NCBI RefSeq assembly: GCF_001180245.1 | Contig: NZ_CVSV01000131.1 | Coordinates: forward strand, 434,001-498,000 | Source: Prochlorococcus marinus | Lineage (GTDB): Bacteria > Cyanobacteriota > Cyanobacteriia > PCC-6307 > Cyanobiaceae | Direction of reading: 5' to 3' | Length of the DNA stretch: 64,000 bases | Part shown: in pieces, positions 46,766 through 55,958 of the stretch | Layout of the letters: every line of letters starts with the position of its first letter | Position numbering within the stretch: the stretch's first letter is position 1 | Notes under the pieces: generated by a model | The model's database searches: none | Seen by the model: only the letters and a program-made list of their open reading frames with translations | What the model was told of the DNA's origin: nothing | Translations under genes and position numbers: made by a program

Positions 46766-47950
46766 TTGACAGAAGCAAAACTTATTCCGGCTTTAAATAA
46801 AGAGAATTTATCTCATTTTTCAAAGACTTATGTTCCCTCCAGACTTTTATTAGGACCTGGACCTTCAAACGCACATCCAGAAGTTTTAAATGCTCTTTCT
46901 TTAAATCCTATTGGTCATTTAGATGAGGCATATATCTCATTGATGTCTGACGTTCAGCAACTTTTAAGGTATACCTGGCAGTGCAATAATCGTCTTACAC
47001 TCCCAATGAGCGGCACTGGTAGTGCAGCTATGGAAGCTTCAATAGCTAATTTTATTGAAGAAGGCGAAAAAATTCTTATTGCTAAAAAAGGATATTTTGG
47101 AGATAGATTAGTTGATATGGCAACTAGATATAAAGCTCAAGTTTCCGTTATTGAAAAACCATGGGGTGAAGCTTTTACTTACGAGGAAATTAAGTATGAA
47201 ATAGAGACTAAAAAACCTGCTATTTTTGCTATTGTCCATGCTGAAACCTCAAGTGGTGTTTTACAACCTCTTGATGGTATTGGGGATATTTGTAGAAAAA
47301 ATAATTGCTTATTTTTAGTAGATGCTGTTACTTCACTTGGTGCTTTAGAATTATTGATAGACGAATGGAAAATTGATCTAGCATACAGTTGTAGTCAAAA
47401 GGGATTAAGTTGTCCCCCTGGATTAAGCCCTTTTACAATGAATAAAAGAGCTGAAGAAAAACTATCTTCAAGAAAAACAAAAGTACCTAACTGGTATTTA
47501 GATTTATCTCTATTAAATAAGTATTGGGGTTCTGATCGTGTTTACCATCATACTGCTCCAGTAAACATGAATTTTGCCATTCGCGAAGGTTTACGATTAA
47601 TTGCGAAAGAGGGTTTAGAAAATGTTTGGAATAGACATAATACTAATGCAAAGAAATTGTGGAAAGGTTTAGAAAGTCTAGGAATGGAATTACATGTATC
47701 AGAGGATTATAGATTGCCAACATTAACCACAGTTAAAATACCTCCAGCAGTTGATGGGGATGGCTTTAGAAATCATCTCTTAAGAAGCTTTGGAATTGAG
47801 ATAGGAAATGGACTTGGAGCATTATCCGGAAAGGTGTGGCGTGTAGGGCTAATGGGTTTTAATTCGTGTGAGGAGAATGTTGATAGATTATTAAACCTAT
47901 TTGATACAGAGCTAAAGAAATTTTCTATCTTTGAGTCCTCAACTTTTTGA
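46766..47950 (+). CDS. Class V aminotransferase, alanine/serine-glyoxylate type
   Basis: A 394-residue PLP enzyme of the serine-pyruvate/alanine-glyoxylate aminotransferase family. LLLGPGPSNAHPEVLNAL is the N-terminal signature. HAETSSGVLQPLDGIG and LVDAVTSLGALEL hold cofactor contacts, and the PLP lysine is in YSCSQKGLSCPPGLSP. It would turn photorespiratory glyoxylate into glycine. The start is a TTG at 46766. The 3' end overlaps the convergent tadA by 26 bp. Confidence 0.9.
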   Translation: MTEAKLIPALNKENLSHFSKTYVPSRLLLGPGPSNAHPEVLNALSLNPIGHLDEAYISLMSDVQQLLRYTWQCNNRLTLPMSGTGSAAMEASIANFIEEGEKILIAKKGYFGDRLVDMATRYKAQVSVIEKPWGEAFTYEEIKYEIETKKPAIFAIVHAETSSGVLQPLDGIGDICRKNNCLFLVDAVTSLGALELLIDEWKIDLAYSCSQKGLSCPPGLSPFTMNKRAEEKLSSRKTKVPNWYLDLSLLNKYWGSDRVYHHTAPVNMNFAIREGLRLIAKEGLENVWNRHNTNAKKLWKGLESLGMELHVSEDYRLPTLTTVKIPPAVDGDGFRNHLLRSFGIEIGNGLGALSGKVWRVGLMGFNSCEENVDRLLNLFDTELKKFSIFESSTF

Positions 47951-48440
47951 ACCAATTCTGCAATATTTGACTGCATTCATCTTCTAGGATACCTCCAATT
48001 ATTTCCATTTTGTGATGAGCACTTTCATGTTTTGATAGGTCTATTGAACCACCCAATCCACCTCTTTTCTCATCGTAAGCCCCGAAAATAACTTTACCCA
48101 TCCGTGCTTGAATAAGTGCAGAGGAACACATAGTACAAGGTTCTAAATTTGTGATAATAGTACATTCATTAAATCTCCAATCATTTTTTATTAGAGATGC
48201 CTGCCTAAGTGCCATTATCTCAGCATGACCTAATGGGTCTTTATTTATATTCCTTCTGTTAACCCCTCTCCCGATACATCTTCCTCTCTCATCTAAAATT
48301 ATTGAACAGATTGGTAGCTCAACTTTCCCAATTTCTTTGGATCTTCTTAATATCGAATTCATCCATGAAGTGTATTTTGAATTATATGTTTTTTGTTGTT
48401 GTTCTTCATTACTATTTCCATTTTCAAAAATATATCTCAT
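47925..48440 (-). CDS. tadA: tRNA-specific adenosine deaminase TadA
   Basis: TadA converts A34 to inosine in tRNA-Arg(ACG). The 171-residue protein has the zinc site GHAEIMAL and EPCTMCSSALIQAR of the cytidine-deaminase fold. GAYDEKRGGLGGSIDL is a usual TadA segment. The first 20 or so residues (NGNSNEEQQQKTYNSKY) are polar and may not belong to the domain; a start at the ATG of MNSILRRS is possible. It diverges from the PLP decarboxylase-like gene. Confidence 0.93.
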   Translation of the reverse strand: MRYIFENGNSNEEQQQKTYNSKYTSWMNSILRRSKEIGKVELPICSIILDERGRCIGRGVNRRNINKDPLGHAEIMALRQASLIKNDWRFNECTIITNLEPCTMCSSALIQARMGKVIFGAYDEKRGGLGGSIDLSKHESAHHKMEIIGGILEDECSQILQNWFKKLRTQR

Positions 48441-48483
48441 TTACCAAGATTGAGAATAGAATTATTAATAGATATCTTATCTG

Positions 48484-49869
48484 ATGGCTGAAGATTTAAT
48501 TAGTAATAAAGATATATATTTCCCCTCAAATTTAGGGACTAATGACAAATTGATTACTCTTCTGAATAGAGCAAGTCGAACTCTTTGTGACTGGTTCTCT
48601 AAAGCTGATAAAAATGGTCCTTTACCTTTTGATGAGAGTTTCAATTGTATTATGCCTGAGGAAGATGGTAACTCTGAGGAAGATTTGTTTTCTGATATTG
48701 AATCTCTTTTGAATAATTCATTTAATCCAGTTCATCCTGGCTCACTAGCTCACCTTGATCCCCCACCTTTAATTTTTTCTATTTTGGGAGATTTAATTTC
48801 TGCTGGTTTAAATAATAATCTTCTCGCTTACGAGTTATCACCAAGTGTAACCTTGCTTGAGGAATCATTATGCAAATGGTTTGCTAAGAAAATAGGGTTT
48901 AATGATTTCTCAGGAGGTATAGCTGCTAGCGGCGGTACATTAAGTAATCTGAATGCACTTATTGCAGCTAGAAATAACGCTGGATTAGGTTCTGAACCCA
49001 ATTCTGTATTACTTGTTAGTGAAGATGCTCATTCTTCATTCGTTAAATGTATAAGAGTAATGGGTCTTGATAATAGGAATCTTGTCAGGATTAAAACTGA
49101 TAATCAAGGTCGAATGGATATAAACGATCTGAGAAACTCTTTAGATAAATGTTCAATAGAAAATAAAAAAATATTTGCTATTGTTGCCACCCTTGGGACA
49201 ACTGTAAGAGGAGCCATTGATCCTATTAAAGAAATAAGTGAAATCTGTAAACAAAGAAACATATGGTTACATATTGATGGTTCAATTGGAGGGATTTTTG
49301 CTATAACTTCTATTCCAATAGAAGGTCTAAATAATATTAATCAGGCTAATTCGATTACGATTAATCCACAAAAAATTATTGGCATTACAAAGACTTCATC
49401 TTTGTTATTGGTTTCAAATATGAGTACTTTAGAAAATACTTTTAATACTGGACTACCATACATATCATCTAAAGAAAATATTATAAATAGAGGCGAAATA
49501 GGCATACAAGGTTCTAGACCTGCAGAGGTTATCAAACTATGGCTTGGGTTACGTTTTTTAGGTCTCAAAGGAATAGAAAATATATTAAATTCATCAATTA
49601 AAAGAAAAGACTTTTTTGTAAAAAATATTAGTAAAAATAAATTTGATATATATTCAGGTCCTCTTCATATTGTTTCATTCTTACCAAAAAAACTTAAGCC
49701 AAAAGACTCTGATGCATGGACTCAAACTAAAGTAAATGAACTAATTAACAATAATTTTATGCTTTCTAGACCAAAATTTAAAGGTAAATATTTTTTACGG
49801 GTTGTCATGGGAAATTACAATACAAAGGATTCTGATATTGAAGAACTTTTAAGACTTCTTGATGCTTAG
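48484..49869 (+). CDS. PLP-dependent group II decarboxylase-like protein
   Basis: A 461-residue fold-type I PLP enzyme related to glutamate, aromatic amino acid and diaminobutyrate decarboxylases. HPGSLAHLDPPPLIFSILGD, SGGIAASGGTLSNLNALI and SEDAHSSFVKCIRVMG are family blocks. The usual cofactor Asp motif reads HIDGSIGG, and the lysine motif is NPQKIIGITKTSS where most relatives have a His before Lys. The substrate is unknown, and those changes make a standard decarboxylase role uncertain. A micropeptide gene follows. Confidence 0.85.
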   Translation: MAEDLISNKDIYFPSNLGTNDKLITLLNRASRTLCDWFSKADKNGPLPFDESFNCIMPEEDGNSEEDLFSDIESLLNNSFNPVHPGSLAHLDPPPLIFSILGDLISAGLNNNLLAYELSPSVTLLEESLCKWFAKKIGFNDFSGGIAASGGTLSNLNALIAARNNAGLGSEPNSVLLVSEDAHSSFVKCIRVMGLDNRNLVRIKTDNQGRMDINDLRNSLDKCSIENKKIFAIVATLGTTVRGAIDPIKEISEICKQRNIWLHIDGSIGGIFAITSIPIEGLNNINQANSITINPQKIIGITKTSSLLLVSNMSTLENTFNTGLPYISSKENIINRGEIGIQGSRPAEVIKLWLGLRFLGLKGIENILNSSIKRKDFFVKNISKNKFDIYSGPLHIVSFLPKKLKPKDSDAWTQTKVNELINNNFMLSRPKFKGKYFLRVVMGNYNTKDSDIEELLRLLDA

Positions 49870-49872
49870 CTA

Positions 49873-50010
49873 ATGAATATGGGAAGACCAAAAATTATTG
49901 CAATAATAACAGGGTTTATCTCTATAGCTATTTGCATTGCTTATTTACTATTAATAACTATCTTTGATTTCAGAACTTATCTAAATGATCAATTATCCAA
50001 TATTAATTAG
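49873..50010 (+). CDS. 45-residue single-span membrane micropeptide
   Basis: An ATG-initiated frame of 45 residues, 3 bp after the decarboxylase-like stop. It has a short basic N-terminus (MNMGRPK), one hydrophobic span of about 24 residues (IIAIITGFISIAICIAYLLL) and a polar tail (FDFRTYLNDQLSNIN). Close spacing suggests translation with the upstream gene. Its end overlaps the convergent GTPase gene by 8 bp. No family is recognised. Confidence 0.55.
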   Translation: MNMGRPKIIAIITGFISIAICIAYLLLITIFDFRTYLNDQLSNIN

Positions 50011-51502
50011 TAAATGGAGGCAAACTTTTATTTGATTTGAAATATTTTTTCATTTCAATTTTTGAAATAGCTTCTTTTACGAAATTATTTAAAATATCCT
50101 CTCTTTTACTTATTCTATAGATCTTATCTACTACTTCTTGAATTCCTCCATCGCCCCAATCTTGACCATTTTTAAAATATTCAATCAAACTTAGTCCTAC
50201 TATTCTTATTAACCAGCCTGCTGTAACTGATTGTATAGATTTAGATAATATTATTTTAGTCAAGCTTGTAGCTAAAGCAGGAGAAAGAATGGCGAGACCC
50301 CCTTTTAGTATTCCTTGTTTTGCCAATGCGCTTAGCAATGAAGTCGCTAAATCTTTTGCATCTTTTTTTGTAAGCTTTATTTCATATATTTTTGATAACT
50401 CCATTATCATTTGAAGGTTTACGGAGGTAGTAGTAAGAAAATCAACAGCTGGTAGTGGATTAACTAGTATTACTCCTCCGGTTATCCACATATATTTATT
50501 AATCACTTTATTTGACATTAAATATCTTTGTTCTTGTACGAAATTTTTACTTTTAATACCTAACTTATTTGAGCGAAAAAGAATATTATCAGCCAATAGC
50601 TCTTCACCATTATTATCTAGGGTTTCAATTATTTCTCTAAATAAACTTCCTACCTCGGGGACTAAATTTAAAGCATCTGATTTTATATAGGGAGATTTTT
50701 GAGGGACTGCAATTGTTTGAACCACTGAAATTTTATTTTTTCTAGCGGATGTTATAGAAATTATATTTTCTTTGATAAGGTTATTTTCATCTCTAGACCT
50801 CAAATCACATTTATTTAGAACTATTATTATTTTTTTCCTTAATTTTAATAATTCTTTAATTAAATAGTTTTCGTATTTATTTATGTCCTGATCTAAAACA
50901 AAAAGAACTAGGTCAGAATTTGATGCTTGTATAATTGTTGCTTTTTCTCTTTCTTCTCCTAATTTAGATGGTTCGAATAAACCCGGAGTATCAACTATAT
51001 TAACGTTTCTTTTTAAAATTGGTATACGAATTTTATAGCTATTAATTTTCTTTGTTGTACCAATTTTTGCTGAGGTTTGTCCGACAATATTTTTCAACAA
51101 AGATCTTGCTATAGATGTTTTTCCTGAGGAACCTGCTCCAAAAAGAGTAACTTTGTAATCTCCTGTTTTTAATTGGGACTCCAGTTTATTTTTTTGGTAA
51201 TTTAACAATTCAGCTTTTACTTTATCGCTAATTTTTTTGTTAATTTTCTCGACTCCTTCCAAACTTATCTTGGCAGCACCATATGTATTTTTGAATGAAA
51301 GTGTATTTTTTTTATTTTTATATATAACTTTATAAACTATTTTTTTAAATAATTTTTTATCAATATTATAAAAAGTATAAATAATTATAATTAAAAATAA
51401 AAGAGTATAAATATTTACTATTCTTACAAATATAGAAAATAAAATATAAAGAAATAATATCAATATTACATACTTTATATACTTTAATTTCAAGTATTTC
51501 AT
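50003..51502 (-). CDS. Membrane-associated Era-like GTPase with DUF697-type C-terminus
   Basis: About 499 residues from the ATG at 51502 (MKYLKLKYIKYVIL), chosen because it lies 1 bp after the lspA stop; an in-frame start at 51571 would overlap lspA by 68 bp. Two hydrophobic spans come first. The G domain has the P-loop GAGSSGKTS near 122-130, G3 DTPGLFEP and G4 NKCDLRS. A C-terminal hydrophobic region (YMWITGGVILVNPLPAVDFL and onward) resembles DUF697/YcjF. Such proteins are membrane GTPases of unknown role. It is the last gene of the bioY-lspA run. Confidence 0.85.
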   Translation of the reverse strand: MKYLKLKYIKYVILILFLYILFSIFVRIVNIYTLLFLIIIIYTFYNIDKKLFKKIVYKVIYKNKKNTLSFKNTYGAAKISLEGVEKINKKISDKVKAELLNYQKNKLESQLKTGDYKVTLFGAGSSGKTSIARSLLKNIVGQTSAKIGTTKKINSYKIRIPILKRNVNIVDTPGLFEPSKLGEEREKATIIQASNSDLVLFVLDQDINKYENYLIKELLKLRKKIIIVLNKCDLRSRDENNLIKENIISITSARKNKISVVQTIAVPQKSPYIKSDALNLVPEVGSLFREIIETLDNNGEELLADNILFRSNKLGIKSKNFVQEQRYLMSNKVINKYMWITGGVILVNPLPAVDFLTTTSVNLQMIMELSKIYEIKLTKKDAKDLATSLLSALAKQGILKGGLAILSPALATSLTKIILSKSIQSVTAGWLIRIVGLSLIEYFKNGQDWGDGGIQEVVDKIYRISKREDILNNFVKEAISKIEMKKYFKSNKSLPPFTN

Positions 51503-51503
51503 T

Positions 51504-51962
51504 TTATCGATTATTTTTAAAAATGTTATACAGTAAAATAATGAAACCAATATTAATAGATATATCTGCAATATTAAACACTGGAAAATTTATAATATTT
51601 AAATTTATAAAATCAACTACAAAACCTCTATATATTCTATCTATACCATTACCAATAGTTCCCCCAAGAATAAAGCTATAAGAATATAGATCGAATGAGT
51701 TTAAAGTATTCTTTCTAAATATCAAATAAATAAGTAATATAGAAAAAAAAATACTAATTAAAGATAAAAATACTCTACTACCACTAAATATGTTAAATGC
51801 TGCTCCGTAATTTTTTACAAAGTCTAATTTGAATAAAAGAAAATCTTTATTAATAAATAATTTTTTATTATAAAACATTAAATATTTCGTAAATTGATCT
51901 ATCAGAACAATAAAAATACTTAAAGATACAAAATATAATTTTGTTTTTATATTAATAATCAT
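51504..51962 (-). CDS. lspA: Lipoprotein signal peptidase LspA
   Basis: LspA removes signal peptides from prolipoproteins such as UrtA. The 152-residue protein has four spans. The catalytic Asp pair is in NGIDRIYRGFVVDFINL and FPVFNIADISINIG. VKNYGAAFNIFSG is the conserved asparagine block. The start overlaps the bioY stop by one base, so the two are translationally coupled. Confidence 0.95.
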   Translation of the reverse strand: MIINIKTKLYFVSLSIFIVLIDQFTKYLMFYNKKLFINKDFLLFKLDFVKNYGAAFNIFSGSRVFLSLISIFFSILLIYLIFRKNTLNSFDLYSYSFILGGTIGNGIDRIYRGFVVDFINLNIINFPVFNIADISINIGFIILLYNIFKNNR

Positions 51963-52531
51963 TATTTGCTACGTTTTAAACGTTCTATAGGTTTAATAAG
52001 TAATAAAAGTGGAAAAAGCATTAATAAATGATATCCAATTTTACCTAATGAATATTTCCCTAAATTATATAAAAATAAATTGTATTGATTGTAGAATATG
52101 ATTTGTATGAAGTTGTAAAAAATTCCAGTTAAATGCATAGCACCTATTGCTATAAATCCGTTTTTTAAAAAACTTCTAACATTTATTTTATTTCTATTAT
52201 TTAAATTATCAATTATTTTGATTAATGGATATAAACCTAATAAATAACCAAAATTTGGAGTAAGCAAATAACCTAATGAACCTCCTTGGTGAAAGACAGG
52301 AAGTATAAATAACCCCATAATTATATATATCGAAAATGCTCTGAAAACAACTTTTTTATGGAAAATAAGTGTTAATAAAATTATTGTCGGAATTTGCCAT
52401 GTGATAGGTAACTCAAAGTTATTACTAGATTTATAGATAAATGGTAGTGGAATATAAACAGGTAACATTGAGGTTATTACTATTGATTGAAGACTCACCA
52501 GTATCTCAATTAATTTATAAAAATTGAGCAT
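51962..52531 (-). CDS. bioY: Biotin transporter subunit BioY
   Basis: The substrate-binding membrane subunit of an ECF-type biotin importer. The 189-residue protein has six spans. PLPFIYKSSNNFELPITWQI, GLFILPVFHQGGSLGYLL and TPNFGYLLGLYP match the BioY pattern, including the GG and GY segments around the binding site. No energy-coupling ATPase or BioN gene is in the window; solitary BioY proteins are known to work. Confidence 0.9.
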   Translation of the reverse strand: MLNFYKLIEILVSLQSIVITSMLPVYIPLPFIYKSSNNFELPITWQIPTIILLTLIFHKKVVFRAFSIYIIMGLFILPVFHQGGSLGYLLTPNFGYLLGLYPLIKIIDNLNNRNKINVRSFLKNGFIAIGAMHLTGIFYNFIQIIFYNQYNLFLYNLGKYSLGKIGYHLLMLFPLLLLIKPIERLKRSK

Positions 52532-52546
52532 TATTATAAATTCTAT

Positions 52547-53779
52547 TTATAAACTTCTTAATGCAACAATTGGATCTAATTTAGAAGCTCTTTTTGCAGG
52601 TAAAACGCCAAAGATTAAACCTATTGATCCTGAAATGATCATTGTGGAAAAAGTGGTTGTAATTCCTACTGATGCAGGAAGTGGTGTTATCAGAGATAAA
52701 AGAAAAACACCTGATAATCCTGTTGTTGTTCCAATTAATCCGCCAATTGTAGATAAAATCAATGCCTCAATTAAAAATTGAATTAATATGTCTGACTGTT
52801 TAGCTCCTATTGCTTTTCTAAGTCCAATCTCTTCAGTCCTTTCACTTACAGAAACTAGCATGATATTCATGATTCCTATGCCTCCAACCACCAAAGATAC
52901 TGCACCAATACCAGCCAATAAAAACGTTAGCCCACTTGTTATATTGGTTACTATATTCAATGCATCTTCTTGTGATCTAACCGCAAAGTCATCATCTCTG
53001 ATTATTTTATGTCTTTGCCTTAATAAGTTAGTAATCTGAAATTTAGCGGCACTAGTTGCATTTTTATTTATAGCTTCAACACTAATGAAGCTTAAACTTA
53101 CTCCATATGTCGGGTCCTTCCCTGTAATCCTATTGACCATGGTGGTTAATGGAATATAAGCATTTTTGTCTTGATTACTTCCAAATACAGCACCTTTTGG
53201 TTTTAATATTCCAATAATTTCATAAGTATGATCTTTAATTCTGATTTTTTCCCCAAGTGATGAAGAATTATCTTTGAAAAATTCTTCTTTAAGATCAGGA
53301 CCTATTACTACATAACTTCTTGCACTATTAATATCACTATTAGATATAAATCTTCCCTTATCAACTTCAAAGCTTCTTACTTCAAGAAATTCAGGAGTAA
53401 CTCCTGCAATTGATATATTTAGACTTTTAGAATTTGACTGCACTATTTCGTTAGCAGAAATTTGAGGCGCAACTTTTTTAACTGTTGGGACTTGATTACT
53501 TATTGCTAGTGCATCTTCTAAAACAAGATTTTTAGGAAATGAAATACCTCTTCTTCTGGTGTCATTATTTCCAGGAACAATGAATAAAACATTTGCACCT
53601 AAATTACTTAATTGGTTTTTAGCTAATGTTTGAGCACCTCTTCCAAGCCCAACAAGTGTAATAACTGATGCATTTCCTATAATTATCCCAAGCATTGTTA
53701 ATGAACTTCTCAATTTGTTCGAGACTAAGGTTTTTGTAGCCATGCCTAAGGCTTCTTTTAATGAGATATTCCTAGACAT
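52547..53779 (-). CDS. MacB/FtsX-type ABC transporter permease
   Basis: A 410-residue membrane protein. It begins with an amphipathic stretch and the span of LRSSLTMLGIIIGNASVITLVGLG, continues with a periplasmic MacB-like domain (about residues 50-270), and ends with three spans in an FtsX domain (GGIGIMNIMLVSVSERTEEI, which is diagnostic). Such permeases pair with a separate ATPase for export or mechanotransmission; no such ATPase gene is adjacent. Its start overlaps the end of pyk by 8 bp. Confidence 0.88.
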   Translation of the reverse strand: MSRNISLKEALGMATKTLVSNKLRSSLTMLGIIIGNASVITLVGLGRGAQTLAKNQLSNLGANVLFIVPGNNDTRRRGISFPKNLVLEDALAISNQVPTVKKVAPQISANEIVQSNSKSLNISIAGVTPEFLEVRSFEVDKGRFISNSDINSARSYVVIGPDLKEEFFKDNSSSLGEKIRIKDHTYEIIGILKPKGAVFGSNQDKNAYIPLTTMVNRITGKDPTYGVSLSFISVEAINKNATSAAKFQITNLLRQRHKIIRDDDFAVRSQEDALNIVTNITSGLTFLLAGIGAVSLVVGGIGIMNIMLVSVSERTEEIGLRKAIGAKQSDILIQFLIEALILSTIGGLIGTTTGLSGVFLLSLITPLPASVGITTTFSTMIISGSIGLIFGVLPAKRASKLDPIVALRSL

Positions 53780-55565
53780 ATTTATATTTATCTATTGCAT
53801 CATCATCATCTTCAATTTGCCCCATGTATATAACTCCTTCATTTAGCTGCAGTGTAATAAGATCGCCATTGCTGATTTGATGATTATCCATATTTTCTAA
53901 ATTACAAATTGTAGAAATTTTTTTATTATTTTTGTTAAACAAAGCATAAACATCATTTACATTTTGGTTCGTAACAATGCCCGCAATATTTTTACTTAGC
54001 GGAATATTCTTCATTAATTCCTCGGGAACAAATAATATTTCTCCCGGACAAATTAGGGACATATCTAGATTGTTTTTAATTATTCTTGCTTTACCTGTTA
54101 CACCGATTTCCCCTATTGAAATTCCTCTTGATACAATCTTTCTTACTAAACCGACTTTTATTAAATCTGTAGAGCCACTAATACCAGTTAATGTGCCTGC
54201 AGTTTGAACTACTAAATCTCCTTGATTTAGTATTCCCATCTCCTGAGCAATTTGCATTGCTAAACTAAAAGTTTTTGCTGTTCTTTCATCATTTTTAACT
54301 ACTATTGGAGTCACTCCCCAAACAAGTTGCAATCTTCTCGCTACACTCCTCTCTGTTGTAGTTGCCAAGATAGGTGTTGGTGGTCTGAATTTACTTACAT
54401 TTCGAGCGGTAGAACCTGATTTCGTTAAAGGGATTATAGCTCCTGCATCAAGTTGTCTAGCTATATTACTTACTGCTGCACTAATGGCATTTGGGATCGT
54501 ACTAGGTAAGTGGCTTTCAATAGCTTTAAGTGGATAATCCCTTTCAATTCTTCTTGCTATGGTTGCCATAGTTTCAACTGCCTCTACAGGATAATCGCCA
54601 ACGGCAGTTTCGTTTGAAAGCATTACAGCATCTGTACCATCCAGAATCGCATTTGCAACATCACTAACTTCTGCCCTAGTTGGTCTTGGGTTAGAAGCCA
54701 TAGAATCAAGCATTTGAGTCGCTGTAATTATGGGGATACCTAGCGAATTAGCTTTTCTTATTAATTCCTTTTGTAAAAGAGGAACTTCTTCTGCAGGCAT
54801 CTCAACTCCCAAATCACCTCTTGCAACCATTACTCCGTCACATAAAGGTAATACGGTGTCAATTTGATCAATTGCTTCAAATTTTTCTATTTTTGCTACT
54901 ACAGGAGTCGAATGCCCATTTTTGTTTATTAAATCTTTTATCTCGTTTATATCGGATGGATTTCTTACGAAACTAAGGGCTATCCAATCAACTCCTTCAG
55001 ATAAACCAAATTTTAAATCCTCTTTATCTTTTTCTGTTAATGCTTTTACTGATAATTGAACATCTGGGAAATTAACCCCTTTATTGTTTGAAAGAACACC
55101 CCCTACAGTTACTAAACATTCCAAAAGATTAGCTTTTATATCTACTTTTTCTACAATCATTTCTATTTTGCCATCATCTAAAAGTATTCTTTTCCCTTCA
55201 CTAACTTCTTGGGAAAGTTTGTCGTAGGTTACATTTGCAATTTTATTTGTACATTCAACTTCATTCGATGTCAGTGTAAATTTATCACCTTTTTTAACTT
55301 TTACTGGACCATCTTTAAAGCGGCCTAATCTTATTTTAGGTCCTTGAAGATCTTGTAATATTCCAATATCTATATCTAGTTTATTTGATACCTCTCTTAT
55401 TGTTTTTATTCTCTCAGCATGATCTTTATGATCTCCATGTGAGAAATTTAATCTGAATGTTGTTACTCCAGCTTTAATTAAATCTGTAATTATCTCTTCT
55501 GATTGAGTTGCGGGTCCAATAGTTGCTACAATTTTCGTTCTTCTTTTTAAATCAATATTCGACAT
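53772..55565 (-). CDS. pyk: Pyruvate kinase
   Basis: Pyruvate kinase turns phosphoenolpyruvate and ADP into pyruvate and ATP. The 597-residue protein has TKIVATIGPATQS, FRLNFSHGDHKDHAERI, VVAKIEKFEAIDQID, MVARGDLGVEMPAEEVPLLQK and SNETAVGDYPVEAVETM. It is longer than the 470-residue enterobacterial enzymes because of a C-terminal PEP-utilising-like domain of about 110 residues (GICATGKARII-like region with CPGEILFVPEELMK). That extension is common in cyanobacteria and Bacillus. Confidence 0.97.
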   Translation of the reverse strand: MSNIDLKRRTKIVATIGPATQSEEIITDLIKAGVTTFRLNFSHGDHKDHAERIKTIREVSNKLDIDIGILQDLQGPKIRLGRFKDGPVKVKKGDKFTLTSNEVECTNKIANVTYDKLSQEVSEGKRILLDDGKIEMIVEKVDIKANLLECLVTVGGVLSNNKGVNFPDVQLSVKALTEKDKEDLKFGLSEGVDWIALSFVRNPSDINEIKDLINKNGHSTPVVAKIEKFEAIDQIDTVLPLCDGVMVARGDLGVEMPAEEVPLLQKELIRKANSLGIPIITATQMLDSMASNPRPTRAEVSDVANAILDGTDAVMLSNETAVGDYPVEAVETMATIARRIERDYPLKAIESHLPSTIPNAISAAVSNIARQLDAGAIIPLTKSGSTARNVSKFRPPTPILATTTERSVARRLQLVWGVTPIVVKNDERTAKTFSLAMQIAQEMGILNQGDLVVQTAGTLTGISGSTDLIKVGLVRKIVSRGISIGEIGVTGKARIIKNNLDMSLICPGEILFVPEELMKNIPLSKNIAGIVTNQNVNDVYALFNKNNKKISTICNLENMDNHQISNGDLITLQLNEGVIYMGQIEDDDDAIDKYKYV

Positions 55566-55626
55566 ATATAAATAATATTGCTAGATATAAATAAATTTAC
55601 CATACCCAAAGTTAGTTATTTAAGTC

Positions 55627-55956
55627 ATGGATTTTAAAACTTATCAGAAAAAAGCTAGAGAAACAGCACAATATCCAAATTTAGGCTCAAATAATATTTA
55701 TCCAACTCTTGGTTTGGTTGGAGAGGCTGGTGAGGTGGCAGAAAAAGTAAAAAAAGTTATAAGAGATAAAAATGGAATATTTGATAACGAATCTAAATTA
55801 GGTATTAAAAAAGAGTTAGGAGATGTTTTATGGTACATATCAAATCTTTGTACAGAATTAAATTTCAATTTAGAGGATGTTGCATTACAAAATCTGGAAA
55901 AATTAAAATTAAGAGCTTCTAAAGGAAAGATAAGTGGGTCTGGAGATGATAGATAA
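55627..55956 (+). CDS. MazG-like nucleotide pyrophosphohydrolase
   Basis: A 109-residue all-alpha NTP pyrophosphatase of the MazG/iMazG class. GLVGEAGEVAEKVKKVIRD holds the EExxE-like metal-binding glutamates and KKELGDVLWYISNLCTELN the ExxD pair. It would hydrolyse nucleoside triphosphates to monophosphates, for house-cleaning or alarmone control; the substrate cannot be told. Such genes are also common in cyanophages, but composition here looks like the host. Its 3' end is 2 bp from the convergent YggT gene. Confidence 0.88.
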   Translation: MDFKTYQKKARETAQYPNLGSNNIYPTLGLVGEAGEVAEKVKKVIRDKNGIFDNESKLGIKKELGDVLWYISNLCTELNFNLEDVALQNLEKLKLRASKGKISGSGDDR

Positions 55957-55958
55957 GT

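Noticed and set aside
52524..53039. Plus-strand frames antisense to the MacB-type permease
   Set aside because: Shadows of the permease gene, with no start signal and no known domain.
55627..55956. MazG-like gene as a phage-derived insertion
   Set aside because: MazG occurs in cyanophages, but there are no phage neighbours, repeats or composition change, and cellular homologues are common.
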